A DNA stretch of 64,000 bases, from contig CALAFO010000094.1 of assembly GCA_937892545.1 (NCBI GenBank), positions 23,461 to 87,460 of the forward strand. Direction: 5' to 3'. The notes under the pieces are model-generated. The model ran no database searches. It was not told where the DNA came from and worked only from the letters and a program-made list of their open reading frames with translations. Both the position numbers and the translations under genes were made by a program. Position 1 is the first letter of the stretch. Each line of letters opens with the position of its first letter. This stretch comes from Scatosoma sp002474405. GTDB taxonomy: Bacteria > Bacillota > Clostridia > Christensenellales > Borkfalkiaceae. This document shows positions 19,127 to 26,385 of the stretch, one piece after another.

Positions 19127-19855
19127 TCAGTGTTTGTTGATCAGTCGGTCGGTATAAGTTCCCGTTGCGATATCGATATAGCGCACGTACAGGGAAATTT
19201 TGTTTTCTTCGTTCAGGGCGTTCCAGAGAATTTCGGCGAATCGCTCCGCCGTATCGGGAATCGCCACTCTCACGGGCTCGCCCGAAAAGGTAGGCAGCGG
19301 GTTGCCGTCGCCTGTATAAGTGCGGATAAAATGCCCGATTCCCGCGAGCGGCGCATAAGAAAACGTAAAGCGATTGCATGCCGAGCCGTTTTCGTCGGCG
19401 CTTTTTAAAATGCTCAGTTCGTATTTCGCCTTATTTTCGTCGCCCGCATATAAAATGCCGCTGATACGAGGGGTGAAATTAGGAAAATCCGGCTCGAAAC
19501 AGCGCGTTTCCAGCGATTCGCAAAAGGTTTTTCCCCGGCTCATTCCGTCGAAAACCGTGTCCGTCTGGTCGCCGTTCGTAACAATCGTGTCGTTTTGTAA
19601 CTGCCGCACGGCGTTATAGATAATCAGCGAAGGATCGGTAACTTTCGACGGATCGAACGGAATCGTGCGGAGCGTGCCGTCCGCCGTCTTTTCAAAAACG
19701 CGGTTGCGGCTGTTTTCGCTTCTACCGCTGATAAAATAGGCGAGAGCGAAATGTTTTTTATCGGGCGTCGTGCCGAGGATGATGCCGCGTCCGGGGTAAG
19801 AAATGTTTTTAAGAAGCGCGTCCGCTTCGTAAACTTTATACGTTTCGTTTTCCAT
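19127..19855 (-). CDS. purO: IMP cyclohydrolase, PurO type
   Basis: 242 residues. Predicted to close FAICAR to IMP, the last step of de novo IMP synthesis. The sequence resembles the archaeal-type PurO family (IMP cyclohydrolase, COG3363-like): YPGRGIILG near residue 20, FALAYFISGRSENSRNRVF, TNGDQTDTVFDG, and the TPRISGIL segment. The start at 19855 is chosen for AAGGAAA 8 bp upstream; the frame stays open further upstream without support. It follows purN by 92 bp and precedes the cyclohydrolase-less purH by 27 bp, which strongly supports the function. PurO is better known from archaea and is less usual in bacteria. Confidence 0.88.
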   Translation of the reverse strand: MENETYKVYEADALLKNISYPGRGIILGTTPDKKHFALAYFISGRSENSRNRVFEKTADGTLRTIPFDPSKVTDPSLIIYNAVRQLQNDTIVTNGDQTDTVFDGMSRGKTFCESLETRCFEPDFPNFTPRISGILYAGDENKAKYELSILKSADENGSACNRFTFSYAPLAGIGHFIRTYTGDGNPLPTFSGEPVRVAIPDTAERFAEILWNALNEENKISLYVRYIDIATGTYTDRLINKH

Positions 19856-19947
19856 TTGTTTTTTCCTTGTTTCGTGCGCGGAGGCTCTGCTTTCCGCAAT
19901 GCGCCGACGGTTGCTTTTTGCCGTCCGCGGAGGGGGAAGAATCGTCG

Positions 19948-20586
19948 TTATTCGCCTGCCCCGTTGTCGCGTGCAAGCATGTTTTCGCATACCTTTTCTG
20001 CGGAGAGCGGAAGAATTTTCCATTCCGCTTCGCGCATTACGCGTTGCTGCAACGTTTCGGGCGTATCGTTTGGCTGAATTTCCACGGCTTTCTGCATGAT
20101 GATTTTTCCGCCGTCGGGAATCTCGTTCACGAAATGAACGGTGGCGCCCGTTACTTTTACGCCGTAAGCAAGCGCGGCTTCGTGCACGCGCAAGCCGTAA
20201 TAGCCTTTTCCGCAGAAAGAGGGAATCAGGGAGGGGTGCACGTTGATGATTCTGTTTTCGTAATTTTTAACGAACGACGGAGAAAAAATACGCAAAAATC
20301 CCGCAAGCACGATAAGCCCGATATTATATTTCTTTAAAACCGCCGTCAGCTCCGCTTCGAATTCTTCCTGCGTATGCCCGTTTTTTTCCGCCGTCGCCGT
20401 ATCTTTCCCCGCGTTTTTCGCCCGTTGCAGGGCATATGCGGCAGGATTGTCGGAAACGACGAGCACGATATGTCCGCTACGGATTATGCCGCTTTTTTCC
20501 GCGTCGAGCAGCGCCTGAAGATTCGTGCCGCCGCCGGAAACGAACACGGCGATATTCACTTTTTCGCCCGTAATGCCGTCTTTCAT
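19948..20586 (-). CDS. purN: Phosphoribosylglycinamide formyltransferase
   Basis: 212 residues. Formylates GAR with 10-formyl-THF, step 3 of purine synthesis. Family marks are VFVSGGGTNLQALLD at the start, IVLAGFLRIFSPSFV, the catalytic IINVHPSLIPSFCGKGYYG region and VTGATVHFVNEIPDGGKII with its Asp. Its ATG overlaps the purM stop in an ATGA junction, so translation is probably coupled. Confidence 0.96.
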   Translation of the reverse strand: MKDGITGEKVNIAVFVSGGGTNLQALLDAEKSGIIRSGHIVLVVSDNPAAYALQRAKNAGKDTATAEKNGHTQEEFEAELTAVLKKYNIGLIVLAGFLRIFSPSFVKNYENRIINVHPSLIPSFCGKGYYGLRVHEAALAYGVKVTGATVHFVNEIPDGGKIIMQKAVEIQPNDTPETLQQRVMREAEWKILPLSAEKVCENMLARDNGAGE

Positions 20587-21623
20587 TTCAGCGTTACCTT
20601 TACGTCGGATTTCACGATTCTGCCGATCGTGTAGGCGTTTTCTCCGTTGGCGCGTAAAATTTCCAGCGCGGCGGCTTCGTCTTGTTTCGCCACCACAACG
20701 CTCATGCCTACGCCCATGTTGAACGTATTGAACATATCCCGTTCGGGCACGTCGCCCGCCTTTTGAATCAGGCGGAAAACCGAGGGGATTTTCACCGCGG
20801 ATTTTTCGATTTCCGCGCCCAGTCCGTCGGGAATGCTGCGGGGAATGTTTTCAAAGAATCCGCCGCCCGTGATGTGCGATACGCCTTTTACTTTCACTTT
20901 ATCAAACAGGGCAAGCATCGGCTTCACGTAAATTTTCGTAGGCGCGAGCAACGCTTCTCCGAGGGATTGTCCGCCCAGTTCTTCGCGGGGGCTTTTCAGG
21001 TCGCAATGTTCTATGTCCAACGCTTTGCGCACCAGCGAAAATCCGTTGGAATGTACGCCGGAAGAGGGGAGAGCAATCACAACGTCGCCTTCCCGCATCG
21101 TTTTATTGTCCAGAATGTTTTTCTTATCCACCATGCCTACGGCAAAGCCCGCAAGGTCGTATTCGTCCGCGGGATAGAATCCGGGCATTTCCGCCGTTTC
21201 GCCGCCGATTAAAGCCGCGCCGCTCTGTACGCAACCTTCGGCTACGCCCGAAACGATTTCCGCGATTTTTTCGGGAACGTTTTTCCCGCAGGCGATATAA
21301 TCGAGGAAGAACAGCGGCTTCGCTCCGCAGCAGATTATGTCGTTCACGCACATTGCCACGCAGTCGATGCCCACGGTGTCGTGTTTATCCATAAGGAAAG
21401 CGATTTTCAGTTTCGTGCCCACGCCGTCGGTGCCGCTCACCAGTACGGGGTGTTCCATGCCTTTCATGTTCGGGTCGAACAATCCGCCGAATCCGCCCAC
21501 GTCGGAACAAACTCCGTCCGTAACGGTGCGCGCGATATGTTTTTTCATCAGATCCACGGCTTTGTAGCCTGCGGTGATATCAACGCCTGCGTCGGCGTAA
21601 GATTTGGAATACGAATCTTTCAT
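20583..21623 (-). CDS. purM: Phosphoribosylformylglycinamidine cyclo-ligase
   Basis: 346 residues. ATP-dependent closure of FGAM to AIR, step 5 of purine synthesis. The sequence shows SYADAGVDITAG at the N-terminus, SGTDGVGTKLKIAF, GAALIGGETAEMPGFY and HITGGGFFENIPR, all typical of PurM. The start at 21623 has AAGGAGT upstream and sits 5 bp after the purF stop. The frame extends upstream into purF without a start signal. Confidence 0.97.
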   Translation of the reverse strand: MKDSYSKSYADAGVDITAGYKAVDLMKKHIARTVTDGVCSDVGGFGGLFDPNMKGMEHPVLVSGTDGVGTKLKIAFLMDKHDTVGIDCVAMCVNDIICCGAKPLFFLDYIACGKNVPEKIAEIVSGVAEGCVQSGAALIGGETAEMPGFYPADEYDLAGFAVGMVDKKNILDNKTMREGDVVIALPSSGVHSNGFSLVRKALDIEHCDLKSPREELGGQSLGEALLAPTKIYVKPMLALFDKVKVKGVSHITGGGFFENIPRSIPDGLGAEIEKSAVKIPSVFRLIQKAGDVPERDMFNTFNMGVGMSVVVAKQDEAAALEILRANGENAYTIGRIVKSDVKVTLK

Positions 21624-21628
21624 AGGTG

Positions 21629-23065
21629 TTACTCCTTGTTGTTTTCCGATATTTTCGTCTCGAAACGGTTTTTCATGGGCGCGGAAGGAATTTCGGTGGG
21701 GTATACGCCGTCGAAACAGGCGGTGCAATAGCCGCTGCCGTTTACGCCTTTCGCCATCTGTTTCGCGCTTTCCAGTCCGAGGTAGCCCAGCGAATCCACG
21801 CCGATGAGTTTTGCTATTTCGGGTACGGTGTGTTTGCACGCAATCAGGTTTTCTTTGGAATCGATATCCGTTCCGTAGTAGCACGGGTTCGTGAACGCGG
21901 GGGCGGAAACGCGCATATGAATTTCCGTCGCGCCCGCCTCGCGAAGCAGTTTGACGATGCGCGCGCTCGTGGTGCCTCGCACGATCGAATCGTCAATCAG
22001 CACAACGCGCTTTCCTTTCACCACTTCGGAAACGGGGTTAAGCTTGATTTTCACTTTGTCCTCGCGGCTTTTCTGTCCGGGCGCGATAAACGTTCTGCCG
22101 ATGTATTTGTTTTTGATAAAGCCGAGTTCGTAGGGGATTCCCGATTGACGGGAATATCCGATGGCGGCGTCGATTCCCGAATCGGGCACGCCGATCACCA
22201 CGTCCGCCTGAACGGGATGTTCCAGGGCAAGGAACGCGCCCGCACGCATCCGCGCGCTGTGTACGCAACAGCCTTCGATTACGGAATCGGGTCGGGCAAA
22301 ATAGATATATTCGAAAACGCACAGCGTGTGCGGCGCTTTTTTGCAATGGTCCTCGATGGAACGGATGCCGTTTTTCTCAAAGACGAGAATTTCGCCGGGA
22401 CGAATATCGCGGATCAGCATCGCTCCCACGGCGTCCAACGCGCAACTTTCCGAAGCCACGATGTAGCGCCCGTCCTCCGTTTTGCCGTAGCAGAGCGGAC
22501 GGAAACCGTGTTCGTCGCGTACGGCAATCAGTTTCGAGGGGGAGGCGATCACCAAAGAATACGCGCCTTTCAGTTTGTTCATCGCGACGTTGATCGCCTG
22601 TTCGATGGAAGGGGCGGTAAGCCGCGCTTTGGTGATGAGGTAAGAAATCACTTCCGTATCGCTGGTGGTGTGAAAAATCGAGCCTTCCAGTTCGAGGGAA
22701 CGGCGAAGTTCGCCCGAATTCACAAGGTTGCCGTTGTGCGCCAGCGCCATTCTGCCTTTCACGTGATTCACCACGATGGGCTGTGCGTTCGAACGATCGT
22801 TGCCGCCCGTGGTGCCGTAGCGCACGTGCCCTACGGCAATGTTTCCCTCGCCCAGTCGCGCAAGGTTTTCCGGCGTGAATACGTCGTTCACCAACCCGAC
22901 GTCTTTATACGAGGTGAAAACGCCGTCGTCGTTGACAACGATGCCGCAGGATTCCTGTCCGCGATGCTGAAGCGCGAACAAGCCGTAATAGGTGGTGTCC
23001 GCCACGGCGCAGGTGGTGGGGGAAAAAACGCCGAATACGCCGCATTCTTCTCTTAAAGTGCTCAT
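21629..23065 (-). CDS. purF: Amidophosphoribosyltransferase
   Basis: 478 residues. Makes phosphoribosylamine from PRPP and glutamine, the committed purine step. A short propeptide (MSTLREE) precedes the predicted nucleophile Cys8 (CGVFGVF). Glutaminase features include GHVRYGTTGG and LAHNGNLVN; the PRPP loop is VVLIDDSIVRGTTS. Several cysteines, including LIACKHTV and a CTAC pair near the C-terminus, match the iron-sulfur form known from Bacillus subtilis PurF. Third gene in the operon, 85 bp after purC. Confidence 0.97.
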   Translation of the reverse strand: MSTLREECGVFGVFSPTTCAVADTTYYGLFALQHRGQESCGIVVNDDGVFTSYKDVGLVNDVFTPENLARLGEGNIAVGHVRYGTTGGNDRSNAQPIVVNHVKGRMALAHNGNLVNSGELRRSLELEGSIFHTTSDTEVISYLITKARLTAPSIEQAINVAMNKLKGAYSLVIASPSKLIAVRDEHGFRPLCYGKTEDGRYIVASESCALDAVGAMLIRDIRPGEILVFEKNGIRSIEDHCKKAPHTLCVFEYIYFARPDSVIEGCCVHSARMRAGAFLALEHPVQADVVIGVPDSGIDAAIGYSRQSGIPYELGFIKNKYIGRTFIAPGQKSREDKVKIKLNPVSEVVKGKRVVLIDDSIVRGTTSARIVKLLREAGATEIHMRVSAPAFTNPCYYGTDIDSKENLIACKHTVPEIAKLIGVDSLGYLGLESAKQMAKGVNGSGYCTACFDGVYPTEIPSAPMKNRFETKISENNKE

Positions 23066-23150
23066 AAATATTTCGTAAATCCTCGGTATTTTACGGGCGA
23101 TAAACGCCCGGATATTGAAACTTTTTTATGCGGGAAGAAAACGGGCAGGA

Positions 23151-23858
23151 TTAACCGAATACCCGTTTCATCATTTCTTTGTACGCGTCCTCCACGCCGC
23201 CCATATCGCGACGGAAGCGGTCTTTATCCAGTTTTTCGTTGGTCTGCGCGTCCCAGAAACGGCAGGTATCGGGCGAAATTTCGTCGGCGAGCACGATTTT
23301 CCCGTCGGCAAGTCTGCCGAATTCCAGCTTGAAATCAATCAGTTTTACGTTCAGCGAAAGGAAGTATTCTTTTAAAATATCGTTCACTTTAAACGCCATC
23401 GCTTTGATTTCGTCGATTTCTTCGCGCGTGGCAAGATTCAGCGCCAACGCGTGATATTCGTTCAGAAGCGGGTCGTGCAGGTCGTCGTTTTTGTACGAAA
23501 ATTCTATTGTGGGGGATTTGAATACGATGCCTTCTTCAACGCCGTAACGTTTGGCGAAAGAGCCTGCGGAAACGTTGCGGATGATCACTTCCAGCGGAAC
23601 GATGGATACTTTTTTAACGAGTGCTTCGCGGTCGTTGAGTTCTTTGACGAAATGCGTGGGCACGCCGTGCTTTTCCAGCAGCGCAAAGAGGAAGTCCGAC
23701 ATCTTGTTGTTCACCACGCCCTTGCCCGCGATAGTGCCTTTTTTCAGTCCGTCCAGCGCCGTGGCGTCGTCTTTATACGAAACGATGACAAGCGCGGGAT
23801 CGTCGGTAGCGAATACTTTTTTTGCTTTTCCTTCGTAGAGTTGTTCTTTCTTTTCCAT
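23151..23858 (-). CDS. purC: SAICAR synthase
   Basis: 235 residues, usual length. Joins CAIR with aspartate using ATP to make SAICAR. The start reads KKEQLYEGKAKKVFAT, followed by GKGVVNNKMSDFLF, SIVPLEVIIRNVSAGS and LIDFKLEFGR with LADEISPDTCRFWD, all family signatures. GGAGG lies 8 bp before the ATG. Second gene in the operon. The 140-bp gap from purE contains matching GGCGCC half-sites that may form a stem. Confidence 0.97.
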   Translation of the reverse strand: MEKKEQLYEGKAKKVFATDDPALVIVSYKDDATALDGLKKGTIAGKGVVNNKMSDFLFALLEKHGVPTHFVKELNDREALVKKVSIVPLEVIIRNVSAGSFAKRYGVEEGIVFKSPTIEFSYKNDDLHDPLLNEYHALALNLATREEIDEIKAMAFKVNDILKEYFLSLNVKLIDFKLEFGRLADGKIVLADEISPDTCRFWDAQTNEKLDKDRFRRDMGGVEDAYKEMMKRVFG

Positions 23859-23998
23859 TGTGAAACCTCCGTTTGATTGAATAAGTGTACGGTGAGATGG
23901 GATATCTGCGATGCGGCGCCTGAAAATTTGTCCGATATTTATAAGGATTATAAGGCTCGGAATATAGGGCGCCGTTTTTTACGTTGACGGGAAGAAAA

Positions 23999-24493
23999 TT
24001 ATAAATTGAACTGCGCTTCGATCGCGGCGTTTTTTGCCAGCACCTTTTCTGCGTCGGCGGCGCGGGCCGCAGCCAGTTTTTCGCTCAGCGATTCGTCTGT
24101 AATCGCCAGCATTTCCACGCAAAGAAGCGCGGCGTTCGTCGCGCCGTCTACGGCAACGGTAGCCACGGGAATTCCCGAAGGCATCTGTACGGTGGCAAGA
24201 AGGGAATCCAGCCCGCCGAACGCCCCCGATTTTACGGGAATCCCCACAACGGGAAGCGTGGTATTCGCCGCAATCGCGCCCGCAAGGTGCGCCGCCATGC
24301 CCGCCGCCGCGATAATCGCGCCGAAGCCGTTTTCTCTGGCGTTTTCGGCAAACGCCTTTGCTTCCGCAGGCGTGCGGTGCGCGGAAAAGACGTGCATTTC
24401 GTACGGAACGCCGAAGCGTTTCAGCGTGTCCGCCGCTTTCGATACTACGGGAAGATCGCTGTCGCTGCCCATGATTACAGCCACTTTTTTCAT
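23999..24493 (-). CDS. purE: N5-CAIR mutase / AIR carboxylase-type PurE
   Basis: 164 residues. Acts on the carboxylation step from AIR to CAIR. Motifs are VIMGSDSDLPV at residues 6-16 and SAHRTP near residue 40, then AAGMAAHLAGAIAA and DSLLATVQMPSGIPVATVAVDG. No purK is seen in the window, so a class II (direct CO2-using) activity is possible. The sequence alone does not let me settle the class. The start at 24493 is fixed by AGGAGG 9 bp upstream. First gene of the purine operon, behind a predicted ZTP riboswitch. Confidence 0.94.
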   Translation of the reverse strand: MKKVAVIMGSDSDLPVVSKAADTLKRFGVPYEMHVFSAHRTPAEAKAFAENARENGFGAIIAAAGMAAHLAGAIAANTTLPVVGIPVKSGAFGGLDSLLATVQMPSGIPVATVAVDGATNAALLCVEMLAITDESLSEKLAAARAADAEKVLAKNAAIEAQFNL

Positions 24494-24582
24494 AAAACAA
24501 TGCCTCCTGAAAAAAATTGTTCGTCGCCGAAGCGGCGGGAAATGAAGCGAAATCTGAAAGATAAAAACTGTTTCCGCCAATG

Positions 24583-24623
24583 AAAAAAGGCACACTTATT
24601 CCTGTGAAAAAATAAGAGTGCCC
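24583..24623 (-). terminator. Riboswitch-controlled terminator ahead of purE
   Basis: On the minus strand a 12-bp arm GGCACTCTTATT pairs, with one mismatch, with AATAAGTGTGCC, followed by six T residues. The 5' arm begins with the GGCA that ends the aptamer's conserved CTGGGCA, so aptamer and terminator compete for the same bases. Confidence 0.85.
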
Positions 24624-24690
24624 AGACGGTCGGCGTTGAAGTCTTTTGTTCCACGTGGTGCTCCACTTGCGCTTAAGAAACGCGCCGCCG
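24617..24690 (-). promoter_or_regulatory. Probable ZTP (pfl-type) riboswitch of the purine operon
   Basis: The minus-strand leader contains a GTGG-AGCA-CCAC hairpin followed by GTGGAAC. A linker then leads to CGCCGACCGTCTGGGCA. The last part matches the conserved 3' end of ZTP riboswitches (CCGCCUGGGCA-like), and the hairpin plus purine-rich joint matches the rest of the core. The overlap with a terminator means ligand binding should prevent termination, so ZMP/ZTP accumulation would turn the operon on. Family recognition is from memory of the consensus; the 5' boundary is uncertain. Confidence 0.8.
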
Positions 24691-24766
24691 CCGGAAAGGA
24701 AAAGTATATTCCCGTATCCGTCGGACATACCGTCAGGTACAAAAGATCTGTTCGATTTACGATAAG

Positions 24767-24795
24767 ATTATAGCACACCGATTTGAAATTGTCAA
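24767..24795 (-). promoter_or_regulatory. purE: Consensus promoter of the purine operon
   Basis: On the minus strand TTGACA (24790-24795), a 17-bp spacer ending in an extended TGC, then TATAAT (24767-24772). Both hexamers are perfect. Transcription should start near 24760 and run through the riboswitch. Confidence 0.92.
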
Positions 24796-24862
24796 ACGTA
24801 TGGCTGACATTTTTCCGATAAAAATAAACTCGCGCAAAATTTTTCCGGAGCGACGAAAATAT

Positions 24863-24891
24863 TTGCTTTTTTTTGAAAAAACGTGTATAAT
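24863..24891 (+). promoter_or_regulatory. Promoter of the interrupted tRNA-Arg gene
   Basis: TTGCTT (24863-24868), 17-bp spacer, TATAAT (24886-24891), about 105 bp before the 5' half of the broken tRNA. It now reads into the inserted element and could reach the complete tRNA-Arg at 25236. Confidence 0.75.
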
Positions 24892-24995
24892 GTAGCGTAG
24901 AAACAGAAACAAAGATGCGGCTGAAACCTTCGATTGCCGAAAGCAATGATTTCGGGTAGCAAAACCGCACGGAAATAACCGAAAAAAGCAAATTC

Positions 24996-25035
24996 GCTTC
25001 CGTAGTTAAATGGATATAACAGTCCCCTCCTAAGG
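24996..25035 (+). pseudogene. 5' half of a tRNA-Arg(CCU) gene cut by insertion
   Basis: The acceptor strand GCTTCCG (24996-25002), the D arm GTTA...TAAC (25005-25020), the anticodon stem GTCCC and the loop CTCCTAA (25027-25033) are present. After GG at 25035 the sequence stops resembling a tRNA. The missing part is at 30776-30819. The D-arm region resembles Escherichia coli tRNA-Arg(CCU), argW. Confidence 0.9.
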
Positions 25036-25057
25036 TGTGGATTTAGCCCGTAAAAAC

Positions 25058-25103
25058 CACAATATATTGTGTTTTTGTGGTAATTTCAAGTCAATATATT
25101 GTG
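25058..25103 (+). repeat. Two copies of CAATATATTGTG at the left end of the element
   Basis: The first copy lies inside the 14-bp palindrome CACAATATATTGTG (25058-25071), followed by TTTTT, so it could act as a weak terminator for the truncated tRNA transcript. The second is at 25092-25103. They could also be protein binding sites. Confidence 0.55.
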
Positions 25104-25113
25104 TTGGGTAACG

Positions 25114-25135
25114 TTTTGGCATAGTTTTGGCATAG
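25114..25135 (+). repeat. Tandem TTTTGGCATAG repeats, left end (candidate recombinase arm sites)
   Basis: Two exact 11-bp copies at 25114-25124 and 25125-25135. The same unit in the same orientation occurs at 30620-30630 and 30632-30642 near the right end. Short tandem repeats inside both ends are typical of arm-type binding sites for tyrosine integrases. Confidence 0.7.
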
Positions 25136-25198
25136 TTTTCAATGCTTTGACTATCTTTCATATCGTTAAATTTCTTTTGTTTGAGCAACTTCAAATCA

Positions 25199-25226
25199 TT
25201 GATTTTTCAGTCAATTTGAGTAAAAT
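25199..25226 (+). promoter_or_regulatory. Possible promoter of the element-borne tRNA-Arg
   Basis: TTGATT (25199-25204), a 16-bp spacer, TAAAAT (25221-25226), ending 10 bp before the tRNA. It is weaker than the consensus. Confidence 0.5.
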
Positions 25227-25235
25227 AAAAGAGAT

Positions 25236-25313
25236 GTCGGATTAGCTCAGTTGGATATGAGCGTGCGCCTCCTAAGCGCAAGGCCCCCGGTTCGAGCCCG
25301 GGATCCGACGCCA
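25236..25313 (+). tRNA. Complete tRNA-Arg (anticodon CCU) carried by the element
   Basis: The acceptor stem GTCGGAT/ATCCGAC is perfect (25236-25242 with 25303-25309), with discriminator G and an encoded CCA at 25311-25313. The D stem is GCTC/GAGC. The anticodon stem TGCGC/GCGCA encloses the loop CTCCTAA with anticodon CCT at 25271-25273. The T arm is CCCGG-TTCGAGC-CCGGG. It reads the same AGG codon as the interrupted host gene but has a different sequence outside the anticodon loop. Confidence 0.95.
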
Positions 25314-25465
25314 CTTCCGTTTGGAATCGTATCGGTCGATGCGATTCCTTTTCTTTATGCTCCACAAAAAAAGTAGCCGAGCGTTTTGAAGTGCACCCCA
25401 AATGTTAGATACTCTTGGGGAATTTCAAGAAAATTAAATCAAAACAGCGTAAACAGCGAGTTCGT

Positions 25466-25508
25466 AAAAGGACGACCGAGAATGTCTCGGTCGTTTTTTA
25501 CATTCTTT
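25466..25508. terminator. Hairpin terminator downstream of the methyltransferase gene
   Basis: The arms GACCGAGA and TCTCGGTC flank a short loop and are followed by six T residues on the plus strand. It can end plus-strand transcription from the tRNA region. The rest of 25314-25512 holds no gene; the stretch at about 25390-25410 (AGTGCACCCCAAATG) recalls IS3-family ends but no transposase is present. Confidence 0.6.
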
Positions 25509-25512
25509 ATTT

Positions 25513-26385
25513 TTACCACAGCACAAACATTTTTACAGGACAGAATTTGTCTTGCAACTTCAAAAAGCCGTAAATTTCAAAAGTCTCTTTATAGCCAAAA
25601 AGTTCTATCGCTTTTTGAATCCGTGGCACGGTGACATTTTGGCAAATATTCTTTTCATCGTTCGTTATCAAAATAAATTTGCGTGAACCGCCGTCTTCTT
25701 TGTTTAAGTCCATAACGGCATGCCCTGTCGTGCCGCTACCGGCAAAGAAATCAAGAACGATAGAATCTTTTTCGCTTGCCGCTCTTACAAGTTCTTTAAT
25801 CAGTTTCATCGGTTTAGGGGTGGAAAATGCCGTTCTATCTCCGAGTAAGACTCCTATTTCGTCTTTTGCGGAGGAAGTCGTACCTAGAAAATCGATTATC
25901 GTTTCAAGCGGCTTTTCCCGTTCAACTACTTTGCCGTTTTGCAGCGTTGGTTGCATTATAGGCTTTAATACCGTTTCTTCCAGATTTTTCCCACACAGCA
26001 AAACAAATTCGTGTGTACGACGAATTCCGTTTTCAAGCGGTTTTTCGATGCGATTTTTATCGAAATATTCGTTGGTTTTCTTCCATATCAATGTTCGAAC
26101 ATTTTCGCGACCAAAAATATCTGAGCAGATATTGTACAAGTCAACGTATTCGTTTTCGTCGATATGGATAAACATAACGCCGCGGTTGCTTAAAAGATTA
26201 TATGCCACTTCAAGCCGTTCACGCATAAAAATATTCCAATCGTTATCGAAATCTTTGTAGCCGACGTAAGGAATATTCGTATTATACGGCGGATCTATCG
26301 GCATTACGTCGATTTTCCCTTCGTATTCAGGCAATATTTTTTTCATTGCTACAAGATTATCGCTTTCAATAATCAAATTTTCCAT
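25513..26385 (-). CDS. DNA adenine methyltransferase, beta-class (type III Mod-like), short
   Basis: 290 residues. Predicted N6-adenine (or N4-cytosine) methyltransferase using S-adenosylmethionine. The catalytic motif DPPYN is at residues 31-35 and the cofactor motif DFFAGSGTTGHA at 212-223. Motif IV preceding motif I is the beta-class order seen in type III Mod proteins. At 290 residues it is far shorter than a typical Mod (about 600), so the target-recognition region must be small. No restriction subunit is nearby. It is probably an orphan or self-protecting enzyme of the element. The ATG at 26385 overlaps the upstream LRR gene stop (TAATG), and AAAGGAGAG lies upstream, so translation is probably coupled. 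Confidence 0.85.
   Translation of the reverse strand: MENLIIESDNLVAMKKILPEYEGKIDVMPIDPPYNTNIPYVGYKDFDNDWNIFMRERLEVAYNLLSNRGVMFIHIDENEYVDLYNICSDIFGRENVRTLIWKKTNEYFDKNRIEKPLENGIRRTHEFVLLCGKNLEETVLKPIMQPTLQNGKVVEREKPLETIIDFLGTTSSAKDEIGVLLGDRTAFSTPKPMKLIKELVRAASEKDSIVLDFFAGSGTTGHAVMDLNKEDGGSRKFILITNDEKNICQNVTVPRIQKAIELFGYKETFEIYGFLKLQDKFCPVKMFVLW

Noticed and set aside
24494..24766. 6S RNA upstream of purE
   Set aside because: 6S RNA can neighbour purine genes in some Bacillota, but this leader has the CTGGGCA end and an overlapping terminator, which fit a ZTP riboswitch better.
25207..25401. Minus-strand frame containing SDPGLEPGALRLGGARSYPTEL
   Set aside because: It is the antisense translation of the complete tRNA-Arg at 25236-25313.
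25385..25450. IS3-family insertion sequence end
   Set aside because: AGTGCACCCCAAATG recalls an IS3-type end, but no transposase fragment or second end is found, so I do not list it as an element.
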